DNA of 40,534 nucleotides, taken from the NCBI GenBank assembly GCA_028284925.1, contig JANQQT010000272.1:1-40534 (forward strand), written 5' to 3'. This document shows, piece after piece, positions 33,009 to 40,534 of the stretch. The stretch is from Phycisphaeraceae bacterium. Its GTDB lineage: Bacteria > Planctomycetota > Phycisphaerae > Phycisphaerales > Zrk34. Under the pieces are notes generated by a model. The model had not been told where the DNA came from. It saw nothing but the letters and a program-made list of their open reading frames with translations, and did not search any database. Both the position numbers and the translations under genes were made by a program. The stretch's first letter is position 1, and every line of letters begins with the position of its first letter.

Positions 33009-34586
33009 ATGTCAAATAAGCTCAAATTCGAGTTCATGATTATCGCCGTTCTCGTCGGCATCTTCGTTGGACGCGCAACCCTTGCCGGAAACAATGCATA
33101 CGAATTCTTCGATCGTGTCGTCGATGTACGCGGCGAAATCATGAAGCACTACGTCGAAAACCCCAACAAGGAAAAGATGCTCAACGGCGCCATCAAGGGC
33201 ATAGTCGACTCACTCAACGATCCCTACACCACATACCTTTCGCCTAATGACCTCGCAGATTTCGACAAGGACGTCCGCGGGACATTTTCCGGCATCGGCG
33301 CACAAATCGGCGTCAACGACACCAACCAACTTATGATCATCTCACCTCTCGAAGACTCACCTGCTTACAAGGCCGGCATCCTCGCGGGCGATCTCATTCT
33401 TGAGGTCGATGGCAAAAACACCAAAGGCATGACCACCCGTGATGCGGTCAAGGTCATTACCGGCGAAGAAGGTACACCCGTCCAAATCAAAGTCCGCCAC
33501 TCCGATGGCAAAGAAGAAAACATCAAAATCATCCGCAAGAAGATTAAGGTCCAGACCGTCAAAGGTTTTCGACGCGATGCCGAACACCACTGGGACTTCA
33601 TGCTCGACCCCAAAGCCGGAATCGGCTACGCACGAATCACCCAGTTCTCCGATCCCACAGCCGATGCCCTCAAGAAAGCCATTGACGACATGAAAGCCAA
33701 AGGCATGAAAGGCGCCATCCTCGACCTTCGCTTCAACCCCGGAGGCCTCCTCTCACAGGCCATCCGTATCTCTGATATGTTCCTCATCAAGGGGCGCATC
33801 GTCTCCACCAAAGGGCGCAATAGTCCCGAGCGCGCCTGGGAAGCACGATCCAAAAACACCTACTCTGACTTCCCCCTCATGGTACTCATCAACGAATACT
33901 CCGCCTCCGCCTCCGAAATCGTCTCCGGTGCGCTCAAGGACAACAATCGTGCCGTCGTTGTCGGAACACGCACATTCGGCAAAGGCTCCGTTCAACAAGT
34001 CCTTGCTCTCGAATCAGGACAGGGCGCGCTCAAAGTCACCACCGCGCACTACTACCTCCCCTCCGGTAGAAATCTCCACAAACGCAAAGGCAAGGAAGTT
34101 TGGGGCGTCGATCCCACAGATGGCTTCTACGTCCCCATGAACATCGAGCAAACACGCAAGATGCTCGAAGCCCGACGGAACAATGAAGTCATCAAGGATG
34201 ACAAAAAGGACGACAAGAAAGACCCCAAAGACAAGAAACCCACCGAGATCACCCCCAAAACTCTCCGAGAAGTTCACTTTGACCTCCAGCTCGCCGATGC
34301 CCTCGAGTCCATGCAGGCCAAACTCGCCAGCGGTGACTACAAAAAAATCGGTCGCTCAAACGCCACACTTCAAGCCCACGTCACCAAGAAAAACACGCTT
34401 GAGCAACGCCGTACCGAATTCCAGAAGGCACTCGACAAGATCAACTCGGAGATTGAAGAACTTGAAAGAACCATTTCCAAGCACGGCGGCGACCCCAAGA
34501 AGAAAGAGAAAAAAGACGACAACACATCCGCCAAAGCACCCCAAAATACCCCCGATGACAAAAAACAACCCGCCAAGCCCAATTAA
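33009..34586 (+). CDS. C-terminal processing protease, S41 family
   Basis: A 525-residue CtpA-type serine protease, anchored or exported through one N-terminal hydrophobic helix (FMIIAVLVGIFVGRATLAG). A PDZ domain covers about 90-180 (GTFSGIGAQIG, SPAYKAGILAGDLILEVDG). The S41 core follows, with GYARITQFS, ILDLRFNPGGLLSQAI, catalytic Ser300 in SASASEIVSGAL and Lys325 in FGKGSVQ. After the core comes a Lys/Asp-rich linker and a helix of about 70 residues (RRTEFQKALDKINSEIEELE), then a charged tail. GGAG lies 7 nt before the ATG. Such proteases trim C-termini of exported proteins or regulate cell-wall enzymes. The coiled-coil tail may mediate oligomerisation. Confidence 0.95.
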   Translation: MSNKLKFEFMIIAVLVGIFVGRATLAGNNAYEFFDRVVDVRGEIMKHYVENPNKEKMLNGAIKGIVDSLNDPYTTYLSPNDLADFDKDVRGTFSGIGAQIGVNDTNQLMIISPLEDSPAYKAGILAGDLILEVDGKNTKGMTTRDAVKVITGEEGTPVQIKVRHSDGKEENIKIIRKKIKVQTVKGFRRDAEHHWDFMLDPKAGIGYARITQFSDPTADALKKAIDDMKAKGMKGAILDLRFNPGGLLSQAIRISDMFLIKGRIVSTKGRNSPERAWEARSKNTYSDFPLMVLINEYSASASEIVSGALKDNNRAVVVGTRTFGKGSVQQVLALESGQGALKVTTAHYYLPSGRNLHKRKGKEVWGVDPTDGFYVPMNIEQTRKMLEARRNNEVIKDDKKDDKKDPKDKKPTEITPKTLREVHFDLQLADALESMQAKLASGDYKKIGRSNATLQAHVTKKNTLEQRRTEFQKALDKINSEIEELERTISKHGGDPKKKEKKDDNTSAKAPQNTPDDKKQPAKPN

Positions 34587-34629
34587 GCCCACCAAACCCT
34601 ATATACTAAATATACGAAACGGCGCTGCC

Positions 34630-34661
34630 ACGGACCCACGCTATTCGCGTGGGTCCGTTTT
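34630..34661 (+). terminator. Intrinsic terminator between ctpA-type gene and tsaD
   Basis: A 12-bp perfect stem (ACGGACCCACGC and its complement, 5-nt loop TATTC) ends in a short run of four T, only 12 nt before tsaD. It probably ends the protease transcript or attenuates read-through into tsaD. Confidence 0.65.
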
Positions 34662-34673
34662 CAACACAACACC

Positions 34674-35747
34674 ATGACTCGATCAACCTCCACCATCCTC
34701 GGAATCGAATCCTCCTGCGACGAGACCGCCGCCGCCGTCGTCACCAACGGCTCGCTCGTTCTATCCAATATCATCGCATCACAACACAACCTGCACGAAA
34801 AATTTGGAGGCGTCGTCCCTGAAGTCGCGTCTCGCGCTCACATCGAGAAAATTCTACCCGTCATCGAACAGGCGCTTTCCGAAGCCAACACAACCCTTGA
34901 TCAGATCGACGCCATTGCCATAGGCAACCGCCCCGGCCTCATCGGCTCCCTCCTTGTCGGACTCTCTGCCGCCAAAGCCCTCGCTTGGTCGCTTCAAATC
35001 CCGCTCATCGGTATCGACCACGTCCACGCGCACCTCTACGCAGGCGCACTCGACGAATCACCCCCCGAATACCCCGCCCTCGGCCTCGTCGCCTCAGGAG
35101 GGCACTCGTCCGTATATGCCGTCGACTCACCCCATGACATTAAACTCTTGGGCAAAACCATCGACGATGCCATCGGCGAAGCGTACGATAAAGTCGCCTC
35201 CATCCTCCAACTCGGCTACCCCGGCGGCCCTATCGTCGACAAACGCGCACAAAACACACCACAACCGAAAAACCTCCGCTTCCCACGCACGATGCTCGAA
35301 CCCGACTCCCTCGACTTCTCATTTTCCGGGATCAAAACCGCCGTCCTATACCACGTCCGAGGTAACCCCCAAGGACGAGGACGCGACCGCACCTTTCCCC
35401 GCGATGCATCCGACCTCACCGAAGAACAGATCACCGAAACCTGTGCCGCGTTCCAACATGCAGCAGTAGACACCGTCATCAAAAAACTCGATCGCGCCCT
35501 AACGCTCACTCAAAACTCCGACACGCCCTACCGAACCCTCCTCGTAGGCGGCGGTGTCTCCGCAAACTCCCTCCTCCGGCAATCCACTACTGAATTCGCC
35601 CAGGCCAACAACCTGCAGATCCGACTCCCCCGAATGGCCTACTGCCTCGACAACGCCGCCATGATCGCCGGCCTCGCGCACCACAAATTCATCTCCAACG
35701 AATTCGACACATTCGACCTTCCCGCTGTCGCCACCAGCGCCCTGTAG
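34674..35747 (+). CDS. tsaD: tRNA threonylcarbamoyladenosine transferase TsaD
   Basis: A 357-residue TsaD/Kae1/YgjD protein that transfers the threonylcarbamoyl group to A37 of ANN-decoding tRNAs. Hallmarks are ILGIESSCDETAAAVV at the N-terminus, GGVVPEVASRAHIEKILPVI, GNRPGLIGSLLVGLSAAKAL, the metal-binding DHVHAH (His116 and His120), GGHSSVY, DDAIGEAYDKVA and the C-terminal GGGVSANSLLR with DNAAMIAGL. Length is normal, and no strong ribosome site is visible before the ATG. Its TsaB and TsaE partners are not in the window. The gene is near-universal, which marks this part as core chromosome. Confidence 0.97.
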   Translation: MTRSTSTILGIESSCDETAAAVVTNGSLVLSNIIASQHNLHEKFGGVVPEVASRAHIEKILPVIEQALSEANTTLDQIDAIAIGNRPGLIGSLLVGLSAAKALAWSLQIPLIGIDHVHAHLYAGALDESPPEYPALGLVASGGHSSVYAVDSPHDIKLLGKTIDDAIGEAYDKVASILQLGYPGGPIVDKRAQNTPQPKNLRFPRTMLEPDSLDFSFSGIKTAVLYHVRGNPQGRGRDRTFPRDASDLTEEQITETCAAFQHAAVDTVIKKLDRALTLTQNSDTPYRTLLVGGGVSANSLLRQSTTEFAQANNLQIRLPRMAYCLDNAAMIAGLAHHKFISNEFDTFDLPAVATSAL

Positions 35748-35778
35748 CCCCATTTCCCATTCACACCGGACCATTCCC

Positions 35779-36744
35779 ATGCAGGATATCAAAATCGCCA
35801 TCGCCCAATTCGAACATCGCGACAACGACAAGCAATTCAACCTCGCCCAAATCGAATCCCTCACCCGATCCGCCGCCGCACAGGGCGCCCAATTCGTGTC
35901 CTTCCATGAATGCGCCGTCACCGGCTACACCTTCCTTCAACACCTTAACCAACAACAACTCCTCGACATCGCCGAACCCGTCCCCAAAGGCCCTTCCACC
36001 AACGCCCTCATCGACATCGCCAAAGCCAACAACATCATCGTCATGGCTGGCCTCGTCGAAAAAGACGATGCCCGCAACATCTACAACTCCTACATCACCG
36101 TCTCACCCGATGGCTTCATCACGCGATTCCACAAGCTCCACCCCTTCGTCAATCCCCACCTCACACCCGGCGCCGGCTACAACGTCATCGAACTCCTCGG
36201 CTGCAAATTCGGTTTCCTGATCTGCTACGATAACAACCTTCCTGAGAATGTTCGTATGAACGCGCTTCTCGGAGCAGAAATCGTCGTCATGCCCCACGTC
36301 ACCGGCTGCACACCCTCCCCTATGCCGGGAAGAGGCGTCGTCCCACCAGAACTTTGGCACAACCGACACAACGACCCCACCTCTCTTCGCCAGCAATTCG
36401 ACGGCCCCAAACATCGACAATGGCTCCTCAAATGGCTCCCCGCACGATGCTTCGAAAACGGTGTATACGGCGTCTTCACCAACCCCATTGGTGTTGACGG
36501 AGACACCATCAAAGCCGGCTCCTCAATGATCATCGACCCCTACGGCGACATCATCACCGAATGCCGAAACCTCGGACCCGATCTCCAAACCGCAACTCTC
36601 ACCGCTGAAAAATACGAACAGGCATCCGGTCGTCGATACATCAATGCTCGCCGCCCCGACCTTTACGATAAACTCTCCCAACCCCTGCCACCCGGTACAA
36701 AACCCACCACCGAACCCGGCTGGAAACTCGCATTCAAATCATAA
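35779..36744 (+). CDS. Nitrilase-superfamily carbon-nitrogen hydrolase
   Basis: A 321-residue carbon-nitrogen hydrolase with a complete Glu-Lys-Cys triad: Glu44 in FHECAVTGY, Lys119 in RFHKLHPF and Cys149 in LICYDNNLPE. The domain matches N-carbamoyl-amino-acid or N-carbamoylputrescine amidase-like enzymes more than true nitrilases, but the substrate cannot be read from sequence. An insert after the Cys (VTGCTPSPMPGRGVVPPELW) is longer than in small amidases and may shape the pocket. It follows tsaD after 31 nt on the same strand, so they may share a transcript, and faces the Tricorn-like gene tail to tail with 15 nt between stops. Confidence 0.92.
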   Translation: MQDIKIAIAQFEHRDNDKQFNLAQIESLTRSAAAQGAQFVSFHECAVTGYTFLQHLNQQQLLDIAEPVPKGPSTNALIDIAKANNIIVMAGLVEKDDARNIYNSYITVSPDGFITRFHKLHPFVNPHLTPGAGYNVIELLGCKFGFLICYDNNLPENVRMNALLGAEIVVMPHVTGCTPSPMPGRGVVPPELWHNRHNDPTSLRQQFDGPKHRQWLLKWLPARCFENGVYGVFTNPIGVDGDTIKAGSSMIIDPYGDIITECRNLGPDLQTATLTAEKYEQASGRRYINARRPDLYDKLSQPLPPGTKPTTEPGWKLAFKS

Positions 36745-36759
36745 ATCCGCTCACACCCC

Positions 36760-39700
36760 TCACTTCTTCTTCCCCTCCACCTTCTTCGTCGGTTCATTTT
36801 TCCCACCTTTCCCCTTTCCCTTGCCCCGCACACCCCTCACCAAATCCATCGCCGCCGTCTCCAGTTGTTTATCAATCCCCTTCGCCTCATCTCCCGGCAG
36901 TTGTGGTACGCGTATATCCGGGACAGCACCGTTATTCTCCATATCGGTATCGTCCGGCAAATACCAACCTCGGAAAGGCAACGACAACATCGTCCCGTCA
37001 ATCAACGTCGTCCGCCCCGTTGAAATTACACCCCCATACGTCGTCTTCCCAATCAATTTCCCTCGCTTCAACGTCTTGAATGCATGCGAAAATATCTCCG
37101 CATTCGAAAAACTGTTCTCATTACAAAGCACATTGATCGGCAGCGTATACCGTTGAATAAACAACCGGTCCTGCGGATAACCCGTCTTATCCCCGCGCCC
37201 CGCCCCGCGCGGAATCGTATAAGCATGTCGCCGATACATAATCGACGCCAGCAACCGATCTGTCGTCCATCCACCACCATTATTTCGCACGTCAATAATC
37301 AACCCCGCCTTACCTTCCGCCGCCGCATAAAGATCCCGCTCAAACACATCAAGCGAACTCTGATTCATCGACTGAATATGAATATATCCCACATTGCCCC
37401 CCGTCAACTTCTCGACCTTCGCCGCATTCGCCCGTCGCCAGTCCCGATACCGCATGGACCGACTTTCTCGCCACCCCATCGGCGTCAGCAACAAATCCAA
37501 CTCAACGATCTTCCCTTTCACCTTCCTCCGCACACTCACCACCGTTTCTTTACCCACACGCCCTTCCAAATACCCCATCAATGTATCACCCTTCCCAAAC
37601 CCCTTAAACTCAATCTTCGTAATTAGATCCCCCGCCAGCAACTTCATCTTCCCCTTCCCACCAGGCCCCTCCTCCAACACCCGCGTCACTCGATACCCAA
37701 TCCCTTCCCGCCTCCCCGAAATCCCCAATCGCCCCATCGCCTGACCATTCCCCGACACTCCATCTGACGTCCGTAACGTCAAATGCGACCCGTTCAATTC
37801 CCCAATAAACCGTGCCGCCACATCATTAAACTCATCCGCCGTCCGCGCCCGCTTGGCCAGCTCATGATACCGTTTCGTCAACTTACCCCAATCAAGTCCC
37901 TTCATCGTCGGATGATAAAACAACAACTCCAAAATCCGCGCCGCCTCCTTAAACTTCTGACTCGACTGCTTCGCCAGATCCACATCAATCGTTGCCGACA
38001 TATCCAGATACGCAACCGAACCCGCCGTCGATACCGTCCCGACCCTCCCATTCTCAATAAACACGACTTTATCCCCCTTCAGCGAAACATGCTGCACACG
38101 CACAGCCCCATGCAGTCGCTTCACCACCTTCCCGTCCCATTTATGCATGTATAACCCACCCGACCCCGATCCACCCGTATAAAAATAGTAATCACCCGCG
38201 GGCGTCATCGCATTGTTCGATTCCGACCCCCTAAAACTCGACACACGCCTCAACCTCAAATACGCCTTCTCCACCCCCCATTCCTCCTTCGTCGTCCGCC
38301 ACTTCAACGCCTTCCCCGGCGTCCTCGGCTTCGCGGCCTTCGCAGCCTTCGCCCGCTTCTCATAATACGCTTTCCGTTCCGCACTGGTCATCGCCTTCAA
38401 ATCCGGGTCCAATCTCACCATCCAAACGTCATACTCGTCCTCAACCCGCTCCGACAAAAACGACAACACCTTCCCATCCGCCGACCACTGTGGGTTAAAA
38501 TCATTGTCCGGATGACGCGTCACATTTACCGCACCGGCATCCCCCTTCACATTCGCGATCCAGATATCATAATTAAAATTCAAATCCGCCACCGCATATG
38601 CAATCTGCGTACCGTCGGGTCGCCACGACCAGCCAATCCGCACATCCCAACTCGAAACCAGCTTCTTCACCTTCCTCGTCGCCAGCTCCATTACCATTAA
38701 ATCACCACGACCCCGCTTAAACGCAAGCCTCCTCCCGTCAGGCGACGGGTCCCCCATCGAATCATGCGTCTCCCCCTTCATCACAGGCTTGATCTCAAAA
38801 CGCATCGCATCCGCCCACCGCCCTGCGTCATTTAACCGCGTCTTCTCTTTCGCCTTCGCCGCCGCTTCTCGCCCAGCCCGTCTCAACGTCTCAAAGAAAC
38901 CTTTCTTCACCACAGGCGGATTCAACCTCTTATCAAACGCCCTCTTCAACTCACCACGCGTCAATACAACCTTTGCCCCATAAATACTCAACGTACCATC
39001 CATATCTGACGTGAAGTACAACGTTAACCCGTCAGGAGCCCACGCAATATCCGCTTCACGCGCATGATTCTTAGTCACGCGCACAGTTCGCGAGCCCGAT
39101 GCCATCCCCCTAACAAACACCTCCCCATACGCTACATACGCCATAGTCTTCCCATCCGGACTCAACCGCGCCTCACTCACCCGCCGCGATACATTCAACC
39201 GCACTCGCCGATCGCCCTCATCCTCATTCCCATGAATCACCATCGCCTTAACCGTCCCCTTATCACCCTTCACATCCATCAAATACAACTTGTCCCATGC
39301 CGCCATCACAATTCGCCCGGCCCCCCGTGCAACCCCATACTCCGACACATCCCGATCCTTAAACCCCGTCAACCGCTGCACCGAATTCTCCCCCACCCCG
39401 ACATCCATCAAAAACAGATTGTCATGGCTCTCCCAGCGATCCGACAAAAACACAACCCGCCTATCGTTCAACCACTGCGCCGCCCCATCGTTCCCCGCAA
39501 ACGTCGTCAACCTTTTAAACGTTCTCTCCTTCCGATCATACAGCCACACATCCCGCGCTCCCGATCCCCGATACCCGCGCCTCGACCACGTCGACCTCCC
39601 CCTCGTGAACAACACATACCTCCCATTCGGACTCACCACTGGCCGCGCACCAAACGCATCATGCACACGCCGCACATCCCCCCCCTCCACCGACATCATG

Positions 39701-40137
39701 AACGGTCGCGGCGACCGATATACATCATCCTCCAGCCACGATGAAAACGTCACCACCTCCTTCCCACCGTCATCCACACCAAACCCCGACAAATAAACCG
39801 AACGATCTACATTCGTTACACGACGAATCCCACTCCCATCCGCATTCATCATATGAATCACATTAAAACCACTACGCGTTGAATTAAACGCAACCCGCTT
39901 CCCGTCACCCGACCACGCCGAATACGTCTCGTCCCCTCCATGCGATGTCATCCGCTCCGCATGTCCTCCCTTCGCGACCACCTTCCATAAATCACCTCGC
40001 CAGGAAAACACCACCCACTTTCCATCCGGACTAATCGATGGATAACGTGGCAAGTCCACCACCGCCCCGTTTAAATCCGCCACACCCAAACACAACAAAA
40101 CACTCACCAATCCAACGATCCGTTTCATGTCCTTCAT
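36760..40137 (-). CDS. Exported Tricorn-like protease
   Basis: A 1125-residue exported protease homologous to archaeal Tricorn. ATG 40137 gives a signal peptide (KRIVGLVSVLLCLGVADLNG); an in-frame ATG lies three codons later, and the frame remains open upstream to 40281. The N-terminal half has beta-propeller repeats of PD40 type (RYPSISPDGKWVVFSWRGDL, GDGKRVAFNSTRSGFNVIHM). A second propeller, a helical C1 domain, a PDZ domain (about 880-950) and an S41 core follow. The core shows GYIHIQSMNQSS, IDVRNNGGGWTTD, and catalytic Ser1011 in NENSFSNAEIF with a downstream GKTTYGGVIST. The C-terminus is Lys-rich (KGKGKGGKNE). It should degrade peptides, here outside the cytoplasm. It follows the ThpR-like gene after 140 nt. 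Confidence 0.95.
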   Translation of the reverse strand: MKDMKRIVGLVSVLLCLGVADLNGAVVDLPRYPSISPDGKWVVFSWRGDLWKVVAKGGHAERMTSHGGDETYSAWSGDGKRVAFNSTRSGFNVIHMMNADGSGIRRVTNVDRSVYLSGFGVDDGGKEVVTFSSWLEDDVYRSPRPFMMSVEGGDVRRVHDAFGARPVVSPNGRYVLFTRGRSTWSRRGYRGSGARDVWLYDRKERTFKRLTTFAGNDGAAQWLNDRRVVFLSDRWESHDNLFLMDVGVGENSVQRLTGFKDRDVSEYGVARGAGRIVMAAWDKLYLMDVKGDKGTVKAMVIHGNEDEGDRRVRLNVSRRVSEARLSPDGKTMAYVAYGEVFVRGMASGSRTVRVTKNHAREADIAWAPDGLTLYFTSDMDGTLSIYGAKVVLTRGELKRAFDKRLNPPVVKKGFFETLRRAGREAAAKAKEKTRLNDAGRWADAMRFEIKPVMKGETHDSMGDPSPDGRRLAFKRGRGDLMVMELATRKVKKLVSSWDVRIGWSWRPDGTQIAYAVADLNFNYDIWIANVKGDAGAVNVTRHPDNDFNPQWSADGKVLSFLSERVEDEYDVWMVRLDPDLKAMTSAERKAYYEKRAKAAKAAKPRTPGKALKWRTTKEEWGVEKAYLRLRRVSSFRGSESNNAMTPAGDYYFYTGGSGSGGLYMHKWDGKVVKRLHGAVRVQHVSLKGDKVVFIENGRVGTVSTAGSVAYLDMSATIDVDLAKQSSQKFKEAARILELLFYHPTMKGLDWGKLTKRYHELAKRARTADEFNDVAARFIGELNGSHLTLRTSDGVSGNGQAMGRLGISGRREGIGYRVTRVLEEGPGGKGKMKLLAGDLITKIEFKGFGKGDTLMGYLEGRVGKETVVSVRRKVKGKIVELDLLLTPMGWRESRSMRYRDWRRANAAKVEKLTGGNVGYIHIQSMNQSSLDVFERDLYAAAEGKAGLIIDVRNNGGGWTTDRLLASIMYRRHAYTIPRGAGRGDKTGYPQDRLFIQRYTLPINVLCNENSFSNAEIFSHAFKTLKRGKLIGKTTYGGVISTGRTTLIDGTMLSLPFRGWYLPDDTDMENNGAVPDIRVPQLPGDEAKGIDKQLETAAMDLVRGVRGKGKGKGGKNEPTKKVEGKKK

Positions 40138-40277
40138 CGTCAAACACTTTCTCCGCTTCAAAGCGGTCAAATATGATTCCAATAAACCCAACCGCCCATT
40201 ATAACCACATGCCTCGAACATCTTCACGCTATTTACACTCATCCTTCCTCGGCAATTCCCACCCACTCCTCCACGCC

Positions 40278-40534
40278 TCAAACGCCAAATCCGAACTCAC
40301 CAGCCTTAAAATACTCTGCCCCACCCTGATCCAACACCGATTCATACAAGACTATACTCTCCGCAGCAAAACCAGTCTTCAACCGCTCCAGACTCAACAT
40401 ATCCACATCGCGCGGCGGGACGCGAAACCGTCCCACCGTCATATGCGCCTTATACACCCGTCCTTCCTTCCTGAATCCACAACCACTCATTCCCTCTTCA
40501 ACCCGTCCAACCAACCTCAACAACGCTTCCCCCC
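40278..40534 (-). CDS. thpR: RNA 2',3'-cyclic phosphodiesterase (ThpR/LigT), N-terminus cut off
   Basis: The open frame runs off the right edge, so only the C-terminal 85 codons are present and the start is missing. The second catalytic HxTx motif is visible as HMTVGRFR, preceded by the family pattern GFRKEGRVYKA. VLYESVLDQGGAEYF and a short tail follow. These match the C-terminal half of 2H phosphoesterases that open cyclic phosphates or ligate tRNA halves in vitro. The first HxTx motif would lie beyond the window. Family membership is likely, while the exact substrate is not shown. Confidence 0.8.
   Translation of the reverse strand, partial: GEALLRLVGRVEEGMSGCGFRKEGRVYKAHMTVGRFRVPPRDVDMLSLERLKTGFAAESIVLYESVLDQGGAEYFKAGEFGFGV

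Noticed and set aside
39064..39744. A 226-codon plus-strand frame opposite the Tricorn-like gene
   Set aside because: Its Pro/His/Arg-rich content is the antisense of the propeller repeats; there is no ribosome site or family motif.

Overview
The window looks like a chromosomal segment of a planctomycete, possibly a Phycisphaerae-type lineage. The evidence is the set of protein families: DUF1501, PPC-domain, DUF1549/DUF1553 and PSCyt1-WD40 proteins in one co-directional block, several Tat-exported Gfo/Idh/MocA oxidoreductases in tandem, a Tricorn-like protease, and secreted LamG proteins. There is no rRNA, phage, CRISPR or intact transposon. The species cannot be named from the sequence alone.

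Layout. (1) 1-5226, all minus strand: a 3'-truncated secreted LamG protein, an exported bleomycin-hydrolase-like cysteine peptidase, a small hypothetical protein, and a GAF/PP2C (RsbU-type) phosphatase. (2) 5519-15826, plus strand: a four-gene block encoding a Tat-exported DUF1501 protein, a PPC-domain protein, a Big2/DUF1549/DUF1553 protein with two haem-type motifs, and a 1251-residue cytochrome-WD40 protein with a coiled-coil tail of about 780 residues. All four carry export signals, so they probably work together outside the cytoplasmic membrane. (3) 15875-18496: tRNA-Pro(CGG) with a promoter and terminator, a twice-broken ketopantoate-reductase-like pseudogene, and 1.4 kb without recognisable genes. 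Inside that stretch a promoter and an intrinsic terminator frame a candidate RNA of about 68 nt. (4) 18497-22428: a LolC/E-FtsX-type permease, a receiver-HDOD regulator, and a Cys-rich secreted helical protein with its own terminator.

(5) 22692-29759, plus strand: four Tat-exported Gfo/Idh/MocA oxidoreductases, a 29-codon C-terminal relic of a further copy between the second and third, a strong terminator, and then a cytosolic Gfo/Idh/MocA protein. The array looks like a tandem expansion that has also lost members. (6) 29795-32760, minus strand: HflX, an AraC regulator with a GyrI-like ligand domain, and a free-standing GyrI-like protein. The last two form a probable sensor pair. (7) 33009-36744, plus strand: CtpA-type S41 protease, TsaD and a nitrilase-family amidase. 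(8) 36760-40534, minus strand: an exported Tricorn-like protease and the C-terminal part of an RNA 2',3'-cyclic phosphodiesterase (ThpR/LigT) cut by the window edge.

The parts least explained by known biology are the secreted cytochrome/coiled-coil block, the oxidoreductase array with its relic, the promoter-terminator unit near 17.6 kb, and the small Cys-rich secreted protein. All assignments come from reading motifs by eye. No database search was run.
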